A stretch of 12,646 bases of DNA from contig CAKVBV010000068.1 in the NCBI GenBank assembly GCA_934725535.1, forward strand, positions 1 through 12,646, read 5' to 3'. The DNA is from an uncultured Bacteroidales bacterium. Lineage in GTDB: Bacteria > Bacteroidota > Bacteroidia > Bacteroidales > Paludibacteraceae. How positions within the stretch are numbered: position 1 is the stretch's first letter; every line of letters begins with the position of its first letter. Both the position numbers and the translations under genes were made by a program. Below the pieces are notes generated by a model. That model worked only from the letters and a program-made list of their open reading frames with translations, was not told where the DNA came from and did no database searches. Positions 1 to 7,085 of the stretch are shown here, piece by piece.

Positions 1-3000
1 ACCAAGGCTAAATTCCAATGGCTCGTGGACTATATGCAGTATGTATGTACACTTCAGAAAGTGGAGTCAGACTTTCTGGAGGATAATTACGGAGTTTTCT
101 TGCGTTACAACCTGCAGGCATTCTTCCTCAATGCCCAACGTACTGCTTGGCCTGTATCGGCTAACTATGAGGTATTTGGTAACATAGATGCATTCCAACC
201 CTATTGGAAACATGGTTTTGACAACCCCAACAAGGTGGATAAGCCCTATACCTTGCAGGCTCCGTATCGTGAGGAGGTCGTAGATGGAATGGTAGTAAAA
301 TATACATTTATGGGGTGGTATGACAATCCTAACTTTGAAGGAGAAAAGATAGAAACCATTGATGAGAATACGGTGGGTACCCTCTATGCAAAGTGGACAG
401 AGTATATAGCCACCGTCGCTGATGTGAAAGCATTAACGGATGGCGAGACCACCAAGATGCGAGGTACCACCACCTATTTCGATGGCACAGAGGCTTACCT
501 CCAAGACGCTACAGGCGGTATGCGTGTCATCTTCCCTACAGGCACCACTTTGGCAGAGAACACCAATTATCTTGTCAAAGGAACCAAGAGTGTGGTCAAT
601 GGTGCGCCCACCCTCACGGTTACAGAAGTGATTGCACAAGAAGCAACTACACCTGTCATTCCTATCGTCGTGGACCAAGTGAAATCGCTGGGCGACTATG
701 CAGGAAAACTCATTAAGTTGGAGGGCAAGCGAATTGCCGGTTATTCTGCTTCCGGCGACCCTGTTTTTTGTGATGACCATAATTCGATAGCATCATATAA
801 GTTGCCCATTGACCAAACTATTTTCTATAATCGCCGCAAGAGCGATGTGATGGGTGTAGTAGAGAATTGGAATGGGGCACTTCGTATCCGTGCGTTTGTG
901 AAGAATGTTACTCCGTCTGCTCCCGCAGGGCGTGATGAGCATAAGTATGAGGCCATCGCGTCAGGAAAAGCACAAAACGGAAAAGCGATAAACTACTACC
1001 TCTCCAACGACTGGATGTATTCTAATGTGCTCGGTAATTTTGCCTCCAATCGCTCAAATGATGTTGCTTTAAGCAGCCGCGGTATGGTGCTGCACAACGG
1101 GTTCCTATACTTCCCGAACCGCGATGCAAACCAACCGACTTATGTCAACTTCAAGAAAGTGAACATAAAGGACGGAGATATGTTTGATGCTATCCCTGCA
1201 GCAGACTATCTGTTCCGCACACGTGGAATTGCAGGTCGCGACTTTGTCTTTGGTTCTGCCAACGACCTCAAGAAGGACAACGCAGGACACGTTCTGGCTG
1301 CCAACCTCATCACCAGTGCCAAGGGCGAATACCAAATCTGGGTAATGGACGACATCGACCATGGCAAGGGCTACCTCCTTATCTGCGACACAACCCTCAA
1401 TGATGACTTCGCCAACAATGCCATCATCCGTTTCGATGCCTTTGGCGTGAATGGCGATGTTACCAAAGATGCCCTTATTATGGCAGCATCTGCAAGCACC
1501 GGGGATGTGTATTATTGGAATATACAGGATGGCAAATGGAATGGCAATCACTCCTGCATCAAGACCAAGGGCGGACATAATTTCGGCTTTGCACCGCAAA
1601 TTTTCCCTATCGGCGATGATATATTCTATGTGGACGGTTCTAACGACTATCCTATTCTCTTTGATATGGGTGGAAACGATATGGACTGGTTCGATGTTAC
1701 GGACGAAGGCGGTATGAAGCCGCTGGTAACCAACCGCAACGGAGAAATCCGCAAGACGGGAAACAATGGTCTGATTGAGTTTGAATTGGGTGGTGAGCAC
1801 TTCCTCGTAATGGCAGGCGGCAACAAAGACGATAATCCCGCTTCTACATTCGTCCTCTACAAGTATGCTGATGAGGAACGTGTCTTCGCTGATATGACTC
1901 AGATGTGGGAGTTCCCCTACGATGGTATGGGTAATGTAGAGGCTGCAGGACGCGCAGCAACTATTTCTGTGCAAGTAGTAAATGATAAGACTGCAAAAAT
2001 AGCGGTTTACACCGCCGAGGACGGCTATGGCGTGTACACTTTCTCCGTAGCCACTTCCGACCCGTCTGTCCCTGGCACGCTGTCCGTACGTTCCGCCAAT
2101 GAGGCGATGGGTAGTGCGACCGGTAGCGGTACGTACCCTAAGGGAGAGATTGTCTCTATCTCTGCTACCGCCAACAACGGATACCGTTTTGTGCAGTGGC
2201 AGGACGGCAATACCGACAACCCGCGCCAAGTGGAGATAACAGAAGACGAAGCCTCATATATCGCCATCTTTGCCAAGAATACATACGGCATCACCACGTA
2301 TGCCACCAATGGTTCCATAACAGGCAATACCTCGGGTGCCTATTTGGAAGACGTTGTGCTAACGGCAACACCCGATTACGGCTATCATTTCACACAATGG
2401 GGCGACGGGAATACAGATAACCCGCGCATCATACGGTTGACACAAGACACCACCCTCATTGCCCTATTCGCCGCCAACCGATATACCGTTACCACCAATG
2501 CCAATGTGAGCGATTGGGGTACTACGGACGGCGATGCCGTAGTAACATATCGTGATTGGGTGACCATCTCTGCCACCGCCAACTACGGCTACCATTTCGA
2601 GCAGTGGCAGGACGGCAACACCGACACCCCCCGCCAAATACAGGTTACTGCGGATGCCAACTATACCGCCAACTTCGCCAAGAATTACTATTTCATCTAT
2701 GCTGCGGACAATGGCACCATCATAGGGGGTGGCAGCGGACGTTATCTGGACGAAATGACACTGACGGTGGTACCTAACACGGGCTATCATTTTGTGCAGT
2801 GGAGCGACGGCAACACCGACAACCCCCGCACCATTCTCCTCACTCAGGATATAACCCTGACTGCCCTGTGTATGCAGGCTTCATCGGGCAAATGCGGCGA
2901 CAATCTCTATTGGAACTACACCGACGGCACGCTCAGCATCACTGGTTTTGGTGCGATGTATGATTTCACGGACTCCTCTATGCCGTGGGTATCCTATTGC

Positions 3001-3501
3001 AGCAGTATATCGTCCGTAACTTTTGAAGAGGGTATGACATCTGTAGGCAACTATGCGTTCTACGGCTGCGGCTCGCTGACCTCGGTGGAGATGCCCAACT
3101 CGGTGACTACCATGGGCACCAATGCCTTTGCTATGTGTACTGCCTTAGGGAAAGTGGTTATAGGTTCCGGCATCGTCCAAATAGGAGAAAAGGCGTTCTA
3201 CGGCTGCCGCAAATTGCTCGAAGTGTACTGCCATGCCGTCAATCCGCCTTTGGCAGAGACTTCTTCGTTTATGAACTACAACGCCCACCTCTATGTGCCG
3301 TGCAGCAACCAAGAAGCGTATGAGACTGATATGGTGTTCGGCTCATTCAAGTTCATCGAATGTCTCACCGACATCGGAACCGACAATGCCACTATCCATA
3401 CTGAGGACGAACCGTCCGCTCGTAAGATATTCCGCAACGGGCAAGTGCTTATCCTGCGCGAGGGCAAGACATACACAACAACCGGCATAGAAATACGGTA
3501 A
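1..3501 (+). CDS. Large secreted mosaic protein with InlB-type and BspA-type repeats (5' end outside the window)
   Basis: The frame is open from base 1, so the start lies to the left; the GTG at 25 is only an internal codon. In order I see: one Listeria-Bacteroides type repeat (about 226-405, FxGWY then LYAKW); an OB-fold-like segment (about 406-780); a long region of short beta-strand-like blades, possibly DUF4623-like (about 960-2045); four divergent InlB B-repeats of about 67 residues, each centred on GYxFxQWxDGNTD (2150-2885); BspA-type leucine-rich repeats (about 2890-3260, FYGCxxLxxVxxP); and a C-terminal tail with NGQVLILREGKTY. This layout is typical of extracellular, surface-attached Bacteroidota proteins involved in adhesion or binding, but the ligand cannot be read. 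The tail matches that of the DUF4465 protein at 6176 and may be a sorting signal (inference). The signal peptide would be outside the window. A strong hairpin follows the stop codon by 22 bases. Confidence 0.9.
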   Translation, partial: TKAKFQWLVDYMQYVCTLQKVESDFLEDNYGVFLRYNLQAFFLNAQRTAWPVSANYEVFGNIDAFQPYWKHGFDNPNKVDKPYTLQAPYREEVVDGMVVKYTFMGWYDNPNFEGEKIETIDENTVGTLYAKWTEYIATVADVKALTDGETTKMRGTTTYFDGTEAYLQDATGGMRVIFPTGTTLAENTNYLVKGTKSVVNGAPTLTVTEVIAQEATTPVIPIVVDQVKSLGDYAGKLIKLEGKRIAGYSASGDPVFCDDHNSIASYKLPIDQTIFYNRRKSDVMGVVENWNGALRIRAFVKNVTPSAPAGRDEHKYEAIASGKAQNGKAINYYLSNDWMYSNVLGNFASNRSNDVALSSRGMVLHNGFLYFPNRDANQPTYVNFKKVNIKDGDMFDAIPAADYLFRTRGIAGRDFVFGSANDLKKDNAGHVLAANLITSAKGEYQIWVMDDIDHGKGYLLICDTTLNDDFANNAIIRFDAFGVNGDVTKDALIMAASASTGDVYYWNIQDGKWNGNHSCIKTKGGHNFGFAPQIFPIGDDIFYVDGSNDYPILFDMGGNDMDWFDVTDEGGMKPLVTNRNGEIRKTGNNGLIEFELGGEHFLVMAGGNKDDNPASTFVLYKYADEERVFADMTQMWEFPYDGMGNVEAAGRAATISVQVVNDKTAKIAVYTAEDGYGVYTFSVATSDPSVPGTLSVRSANEAMGSATGSGTYPKGEIVSISATANNGYRFVQWQDGNTDNPRQVEITEDEASYIAIFAKNTYGITTYATNGSITGNTSGAYLEDVVLTATPDYGYHFTQWGDGNTDNPRIIRLTQDTTLIALFAANRYTVTTNANVSDWGTTDGDAVVTYRDWVTISATANYGYHFEQWQDGNTDTPRQIQVTADANYTANFAKNYYFIYAADNGTIIGGGSGRYLDEMTLTVVPNTGYHFVQWSDGNTDNPRTILLTQDITLTALCMQASSGKCGDNLYWNYTDGTLSITGFGAMYDFTDSSMPWVSYCSSISSVTFEEGMTSVGNYAFYGCGSLTSVEMPNSVTTMGTNAFAMCTALGKVVIGSGIVQIGEKAFYGCRKLLEVYCHAVNPPLAETSSFMNYNAHLYVPCSNQEAYETDMVFGSFKFIECLTDIGTDNATIHTEDEPSARKIFRNGQVLILREGKTYTTTGIEIR

Positions 3502-3523
3502 ACACCTTTCTCTTGCAGAAAGC

Positions 3524-3570
3524 GCACACAAAGAGACTGTCTAACAAGTATAGGCAGTCTCTTTGTGTGC
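3524..3570 (+). terminator. Long hairpin after the secreted protein gene (first half of a repeated two-hairpin element)
   Basis: A perfect 16-bp stem (GCACACAAAGAGACTG against CAGTCTCTTTGTGTGC) extends by TCT/AGG with one G-U pair around a 9-base loop. It starts 22 bases after the stop codon. The T tract after it is weak (ATTTAG), so it may act as an RNA 3'-end stabiliser as well as a terminator. Its 33-base core (3531-3563) recurs inverted at 11580-11612 with five differences. Confidence 0.75.
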
Positions 3571-3584
3571 ATTTAGTGCTGGGA

Positions 3585-3605
3585 GACGACGCGGCTCGCG
3601 TCGTC
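3585..3605 (+). repeat. Second hairpin of the two-hairpin element, copy 1
   Basis: A perfect 9-bp stem, GACGACGCG / CGCGTCGTC, closes on the loop GCT. It lies 14 bases after the long hairpin. The same palindrome stands in the same order beside the inverted copy near 11546-11566. Such GC-rich palindromes resemble REP-type extragenic elements. A shorter palindrome, ACGGC-GTA-GCCGT, follows at 3637-3649. Confidence 0.6.
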
Positions 3606-3730
3606 AAACACAAGTTTGTGGTTAATCTATGATAATACGGCGTAGCCGTCCGTTCATTAAAGCACGGATAATACCTGTTATTGTTATTATTGTTGGTTGC
3701 TGTCAATTGTTGATATAAGAGAAAAGTAAC

Positions 3731-3760
3731 AGAAAGTGACAGAAAGTGACAGAAAGTGAC
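3731..3760 (+). repeat. Three perfect 10-bp tandem repeats (AGAAAGTGAC)
   Basis: AGAAAGTGAC occurs three times without a gap, preceded by a degenerate fourth unit (GAAAAGTAAC, 3721-3730). The period is close to one DNA turn. The array ends 30 bases before a -7-like box at 3791, so it would lie about 40-70 bases upstream of that start site. It could be a phased regulator-binding site or simply a slippage repeat. Confidence 0.7.
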
Positions 3761-3790
3761 AATAACGCTCAATGCCCTCTGACTTTGTAG

Positions 3791-3798
3791 TACCTTTG
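3791..3798 (+). promoter_or_regulatory. Bacteroidota -7 box TACCTTTG for the candidate small RNA
   Basis: TACCTTTG fits the TAnnTTTG -7 consensus exactly and is followed by CA. No TTTG -33 element is present 19-21 bases upstream, so this promoter might depend on an activator. The phased repeats at 3731-3760 are a possible site for one. The expected start is at about 3801-3803, at the foot of the hairpin. Confidence 0.5.
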
Positions 3799-3800
3799 CA

Positions 3801-3861
3801 TCGTGATTCGAGGTGTGGAAGTCTCTGACGGTGCAGGGGCTAACATCTCATCACGTTTTTG
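3801..3861 (+). ncRNA. Candidate small hairpin RNA with intrinsic terminator
   Basis: The segment folds almost completely. The outer stem 3802-3807/3850-3855 (CGTGAT/ATCACG) continues after a 2-base bulge into 3810-3816/3843-3849 (GAGGTGT/ACATCTC, one G-U). A small internal loop leads to an inner stem 3820-3827/3834-3841 (AGTCTCTG/CAGGGGCT, two G-U) with the six-base loop ACGGTG. Five T residues (3856-3860) follow directly, as in an intrinsic terminator. A -7 box lies just upstream, so a transcript of about 60 nt is predicted. It ends before the separate promoter of the DUF4301 gene. It matches no RNA family that I recognise. The alternative is that the structure is only a strong terminator for read-through from the left. 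Confidence 0.45.
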
Positions 3862-3889
3862 TATATTCAGAAAAAAATGTATAACTTTG
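3858..3889 (+). promoter_or_regulatory. Bacteroidota-type promoter of the DUF4301 gene
   Basis: A -33 TTTG (3858-3861) and a -7 TAACTTTG (3882-3889) are separated by exactly 20 bases, the consensus spacing for the Bacteroidota primary sigma factor. Transcription should begin near 3893, leaving a leader of about 20 bases before the ATG at 3915. The -33 element overlaps the T tract that ends the candidate small RNA. Confidence 0.8.
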
Positions 3890-3914
3890 TAGCGTAAATA
3901 GAGCAGATAGGATT

Positions 3915-5264
3915 ATGTTTACATCGTCAGATTTGGCGCAGTTACAGGCGCATGGCATCTCGCAAGAGCGGGCAGAAAAGCAAATGGAAGCCTTCAAGAC
4001 AGGCTTTCCCGAGTTGGATATTGTGGCTCCTGCGGCAGTGGGGAATGGTATTCTGCGTCCCTCGGAGGCGGAGACGGAGGAGTATATCCGTGTATGGCAG
4101 GCATACTTGGACGAGGGGCATACGATATTGAAATTCGTACCCGCCAGCGGGGCTGCGAGCCGTATGTTCAAAGCCCTGTTCGAGTATCTGAACACGGGTG
4201 AGGAAACGCCTTTTGTCCAACAGTTCCTGACGCACAAAGACGATTTCGCTTTTGGTCCGCAACTGGCAGGTTATGAGGGCAAAGCGGCGGTAAGCCATCT
4301 GCTGAATGATATGGGCTACGGGCACTTGCCCAAGGGGCTGCTGCTGTTCCATTCCTACACGGACGGGGCGCGTACGCCTGCCCTCGAACACATGGTGGAG
4401 GGGGCTTTGTATGCGACTTCGAAAGGTGAAGTAAACCTGCACTTTACGGTCAGCCACGAGCATTTGGAGTTGTTCCGCAGGCACATTGACGAGCACTTGG
4501 CGGAGTACGAGAAGCGGTATGGTGTGCGCTACCATGTGTCGTTCTCGGAGCAGAAGCCCTCCACGGACACCTTGGCAGCCAATCCCGACGGCACTCCGTT
4601 CCGCAATGAGGACGGTACGTTGCTCTTCCGTCCGGGCGGGCATGGTGCACTGATTGAGAACCTGAACGAGCAGCAGGCGGACGTGATATTCATCAAGAAC
4701 ATCGACAATGTGGTGCCCGACCGGCTCAAGGGCGACACTGTGCGGTATAAGCAACTGTTGGCGGGTGTGTTGGTAACAGAGCAAAAACGTATCTTTGAAC
4801 GTTTGCAAGACCCCGACCTGTCGGCAGAAGAGCGGGCACGGCTCAACAGACCATTGCGCGTATGCGGGGTGGTGAAGAATACGGGCGAACCCGGCGGAGG
4901 TCCGTTCCTTGTACGCGAAAAGGATGGCAGTATCAGTCGTCAGATATTGGAAAGCAGTCAGATAAGCGACCCCGAACTGATGGCACGTGCTACACATTTC
5001 AACCCCGTGGACTTGGTGTGTGCTACGCGCGATGTGAACGGCAAACCCTTCCAACTGCCTGATTACGTGGACGAGAAGACGGGCTTCATCTCCCACAAGT
5101 CGAAGGATGGCAGGGAGTTGCTGGCATTGGAATTGCCCGGACTGTGGAACGGGGCAATGAGCAAATGGAATACCCTGTTCGTAGAAGTGCCAATAAGCAC
5201 CTTCAACCCCGTGAAGACGGTGAATGATTTGCTGCGCCCGGAGCACCAACCTAATGATGAATGA
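3915..5264 (+). CDS. DUF4301 family protein, probable UDP-sugar pyrophosphorylase-like nucleotidyltransferase
   Basis: This 449-residue protein matches the DUF4301 family of Bacteroidota from its first residues (MFTSSDLAQL) to its end (WNGAMSKWNT, FNPVKTVNDLLRPEHQ). I see no signal peptide or membrane segment, so it should be cytoplasmic. Residues 75-84 (VPASGAASRM) resemble the nucleotide-binding glycine-rich loop of GT-A nucleotidyltransferases. Residues 241-250 (GGHGALIENL) followed by 259-266 (FIKNIDNV) resemble the PGHGD and SNxDN motifs of UDP-glucose/UDP-GlcNAc pyrophosphorylases. Residues 321-331 (KNTGEPGGGPF) are a further conserved glycine-rich stretch. Family membership is firm; the enzyme activity is inferred from motifs and the sugar is unknown. 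The gene is monocistronic by spacing, with its own promoter. An antisense ORF of similar length on the other strand is a codon-bias shadow. Confidence 0.88.
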   Translation: MFTSSDLAQLQAHGISQERAEKQMEAFKTGFPELDIVAPAAVGNGILRPSEAETEEYIRVWQAYLDEGHTILKFVPASGAASRMFKALFEYLNTGEETPFVQQFLTHKDDFAFGPQLAGYEGKAAVSHLLNDMGYGHLPKGLLLFHSYTDGARTPALEHMVEGALYATSKGEVNLHFTVSHEHLELFRRHIDEHLAEYEKRYGVRYHVSFSEQKPSTDTLAANPDGTPFRNEDGTLLFRPGGHGALIENLNEQQADVIFIKNIDNVVPDRLKGDTVRYKQLLAGVLVTEQKRIFERLQDPDLSAEERARLNRPLRVCGVVKNTGEPGGGPFLVREKDGSISRQILESSQISDPELMARATHFNPVDLVCATRDVNGKPFQLPDYVDEKTGFISHKSKDGRELLALELPGLWNGAMSKWNTLFVEVPISTFNPVKTVNDLLRPEHQPNDE

Positions 5265-5309
5265 AGTAAGAAAAGAATAGGTACTTTCGATTTGCAAGTG
5301 CATAGGGAA

Positions 5310-5483
5310 TTAATGGTTAATTACATGGTAATTAATGTTATAATGGGCTTTTAATGGAGAAATGATTAACGTTTAATTAACGGCGATTAACGGAGAATGT
5401 TATTATATAGGAATTCATGGTTGATTTGTGGCTAATTATATGTTTCTCATTGTTTTTAATGGTGTTTTAATGGCTTTTAATGG
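5310..5483 (+). repeat. Cluster of TTAAYGG heptamers in the spacer before the HAD gene
   Basis: The 237-base AT-rich spacer between the DUF4301 and HAD genes repeats TTAATGG or TTAACGG. Exact copies start at 5310, 5351, 5377, 5387, 5456, 5467 and 5477; near copies start at 5332, 5340 and 5366. Neighbouring copies are often 10-11 bases apart (5366/5377/5387 and 5456/5467/5477), placing them on one face of the helix. I see no convincing -33/-7 promoter pair and no terminator in this spacer. Confidence 0.6.
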
Positions 5484-5501
5484 AGCCGTAAATCGTACAT
5501 A

Positions 5502-6164
5502 ATGAGAGGTTTTTTCTTTGATATGGACGGCGTGCTGTTCGACTCTATGCCGCTGCACGCCATTGCATGGGAGCGCGTGATGTCCCGTTACGGGTTGCCC
5601 TTTACCGCACACGATACCTATATCAATGAGGGCAGGACAGGCGAGAGTGTTATCGATGAGGCGTTTATGACTACGCAACACAGGCACGCCACCCCTGAAG
5701 AGGTGCGAGTAATATACAACGAGAAGACGGAACTGTTTCACTACTTGGGCGATGCCCGCCCCATAGCGGGCGTGGCGGAAGTGTTGCGGTATGTGCAGGC
5801 GCAAGGGTACCAGATATGGATTGTTACAGGCAGTGCCCAGCAGAGTCTGTTTGATAAGTTGGAAACGTGTTTCCCATGTGTGTTTACCCGCGAGCGGATG
5901 ATTACGGCATGGGATGTGAAGCGCGGTAAGCCTGACCCCGAACCGTATCTGAAAGCATGGGAACGGTCGGGGCTGCCCAAAGAGGAGTGTGCCGTAGTGG
6001 AGAACGCACCTATGGGCGTGCAGTCCGGCAAGGCTGCAGGGCTCACCGTCTATGCCGTGAATACGGGTATCCTCACCCGTGATGACCTGCAACAGGCAGG
6101 AGCGGACATGGTGTTTGATAATATGGTTCAACTACTTGATTATCTACGTAATAATAACAAATAA
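5502..6164 (+). CDS. HAD-superfamily phosphatase/phosphoglucomutase-like hydrolase
   Basis: This 220-residue cytoplasmic protein carries the full HAD set. Motif I is FDMDGVLFD (residues 6-14; nucleophile Asp7, acid/base Asp9). An alpha-helical cap covers roughly residues 15-85. Motif II is VTGS (108-111), motif III is Lys143 in GKPDPEPY, and motif IV is ENAPMG (167-172). Motif IV has Glu-Asn where relatives usually have Glu-Asp, a common variant. Length and cap placement fit the beta-phosphoglucomutase/phosphoglycolate phosphatase group (subfamily I), which acts on small phosphorylated sugars or metabolites; the substrate cannot be read from sequence. It is the first gene of a close set: the DUF4465 gene begins 12 bases after its stop codon. 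The start ATG is the first after the repeat-filled spacer and leads directly into motif I. Confidence 0.9.
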   Translation: MRGFFFDMDGVLFDSMPLHAIAWERVMSRYGLPFTAHDTYINEGRTGESVIDEAFMTTQHRHATPEEVRVIYNEKTELFHYLGDARPIAGVAEVLRYVQAQGYQIWIVTGSAQQSLFDKLETCFPCVFTRERMITAWDVKRGKPDPEPYLKAWERSGLPKEECAVVENAPMGVQSGKAAGLTVYAVNTGILTRDDLQQAGADMVFDNMVQLLDYLRNNNK

Positions 6165-6175
6165 ATATATCAATA

Positions 6176-7081
6176 ATGAAGAAATTTATCTTTTTATGTG
6201 TGACAGCCATAGCATTGACTGCCCAAGCAGAGGTCATCACACTTGACCTTACTACAGCAACAGACATGATGACAAATCCCATTCAGTTCCAAACTGCCAA
6301 CGAGATACACTCAGGATATAGTATCAAAGATGTTTGGGATAGTACCTATAGTGAAAATTGGGCGTGTCAGATGATTTACTGCAATGGTGCGAAGTTTATG
6401 TTCTCTCACATGCCAAGCAAAGCAAGTTGGGGTGGTGTATCGTGGGAAGGATTCACCGTATCCAAAGTGGCTGCAGATACACTCAATCCTTTTGCCTGTA
6501 CAGCCAAAGGAGGTTTGAAAGGAGAGGGAACGCCGTTCATCATAGGCTACTTCTCGGAGTATTACACAACTTCCAACACGGATAAGTTGCCTTCGTCCAA
6601 TATCGTATATTTCGATAATGAGTACTATCCGCAAGAGGTGGCAATCTGCCAAAACACGAACACACTTAAGGCTTTGTCGGAAGGCTTGAACCCTGCCCGT
6701 CCTTTCACAGACAAAGATACTCTTACTGTTATTATCAGCGGTATAGACGACCAGTATCAGGAAACACAAAGTGTGGAGTATCACCTCGCGATAGATGGCG
6801 TGTTCAATATGGCTTGGACGAAAGTAAATCTTTCCTCCATTGGTAAGACATGGGGATTAAGTTTCCGTATGAAGTCCACAGATGTTGGACAATATGGTAC
6901 GAATACACCCGCCTATTTTGCTCTGGACGGTATCAAGATAAGCGACAGCAATTGTACAACAGGCAATATGGTTGTCGGTTCGGATGATGCAGTTACAGTA
7001 CAAAAAGTAGTTATGAACGGGCAACTATATATTGTACGAGACGGAGTACGCTATACGATGCAAGGACAACGTGCTGAGTAA
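6176..7081 (+). CDS. Secreted DUF4465 domain-containing protein with C-terminal sorting-like tail
   Basis: The 301-residue product starts with a clear signal peptide (MKKFIFLCVTAIALTAQA, cleavage likely before Glu19). The body fits DUF4465, a beta-sandwich-like domain found in exported Bacteroidota proteins: WGGVSWEGFTVS (85-96), YYPQEVAICQNTN (150-162), and the end TNTPAYFALDGIKIS (242-256). The last 26 residues (QKVVMNGQLYIVRDG...) align without gaps to the end of the large protein at 1-3501, suggesting the same export or anchoring route. The gene sits 11 bases after the HAD gene and 4 bases before the PAP2 start, so all three are probably co-transcribed. Its function is unknown; extracellular or cell-surface location is well supported. 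Confidence 0.82.
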   Translation: MKKFIFLCVTAIALTAQAEVITLDLTTATDMMTNPIQFQTANEIHSGYSIKDVWDSTYSENWACQMIYCNGAKFMFSHMPSKASWGGVSWEGFTVSKVAADTLNPFACTAKGGLKGEGTPFIIGYFSEYYTTSNTDKLPSSNIVYFDNEYYPQEVAICQNTNTLKALSEGLNPARPFTDKDTLTVIISGIDDQYQETQSVEYHLAIDGVFNMAWTKVNLSSIGKTWGLSFRMKSTDVGQYGTNTPAYFALDGIKISDSNCTTGNMVVGSDDAVTVQKVVMNGQLYIVRDGVRYTMQGQRAE

Positions 7082-7085
7082 CGGA

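Noticed and set aside
1105..2229. A 374-codon minus-strand frame inside the large secreted protein gene
   Set aside because: No domain or signal is recognisable, and the plus frame is continuous through well-defined repeats.
3731..3760. Possible CRISPR array
   Set aside because: The units are only 10 bp and directly adjacent, with no spacers and no cas genes nearby.
3942..5303. A 453-codon open frame on the minus strand, fully opposite the DUF4301 gene
   Set aside because: The translation has no recognisable motif, no promoter or start context, and its composition is what strong codon bias on the other strand yields. The plus-strand frame has clear family identity.
7032..7085. Longer N-terminus for the PAP2 protein
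   Set aside because: It would overlap the DUF4465 gene by 50 bases, and the added residues do not resemble a PAP2 N-terminus. The ATG at 7086 lies 4 bases after the upstream stop codon.
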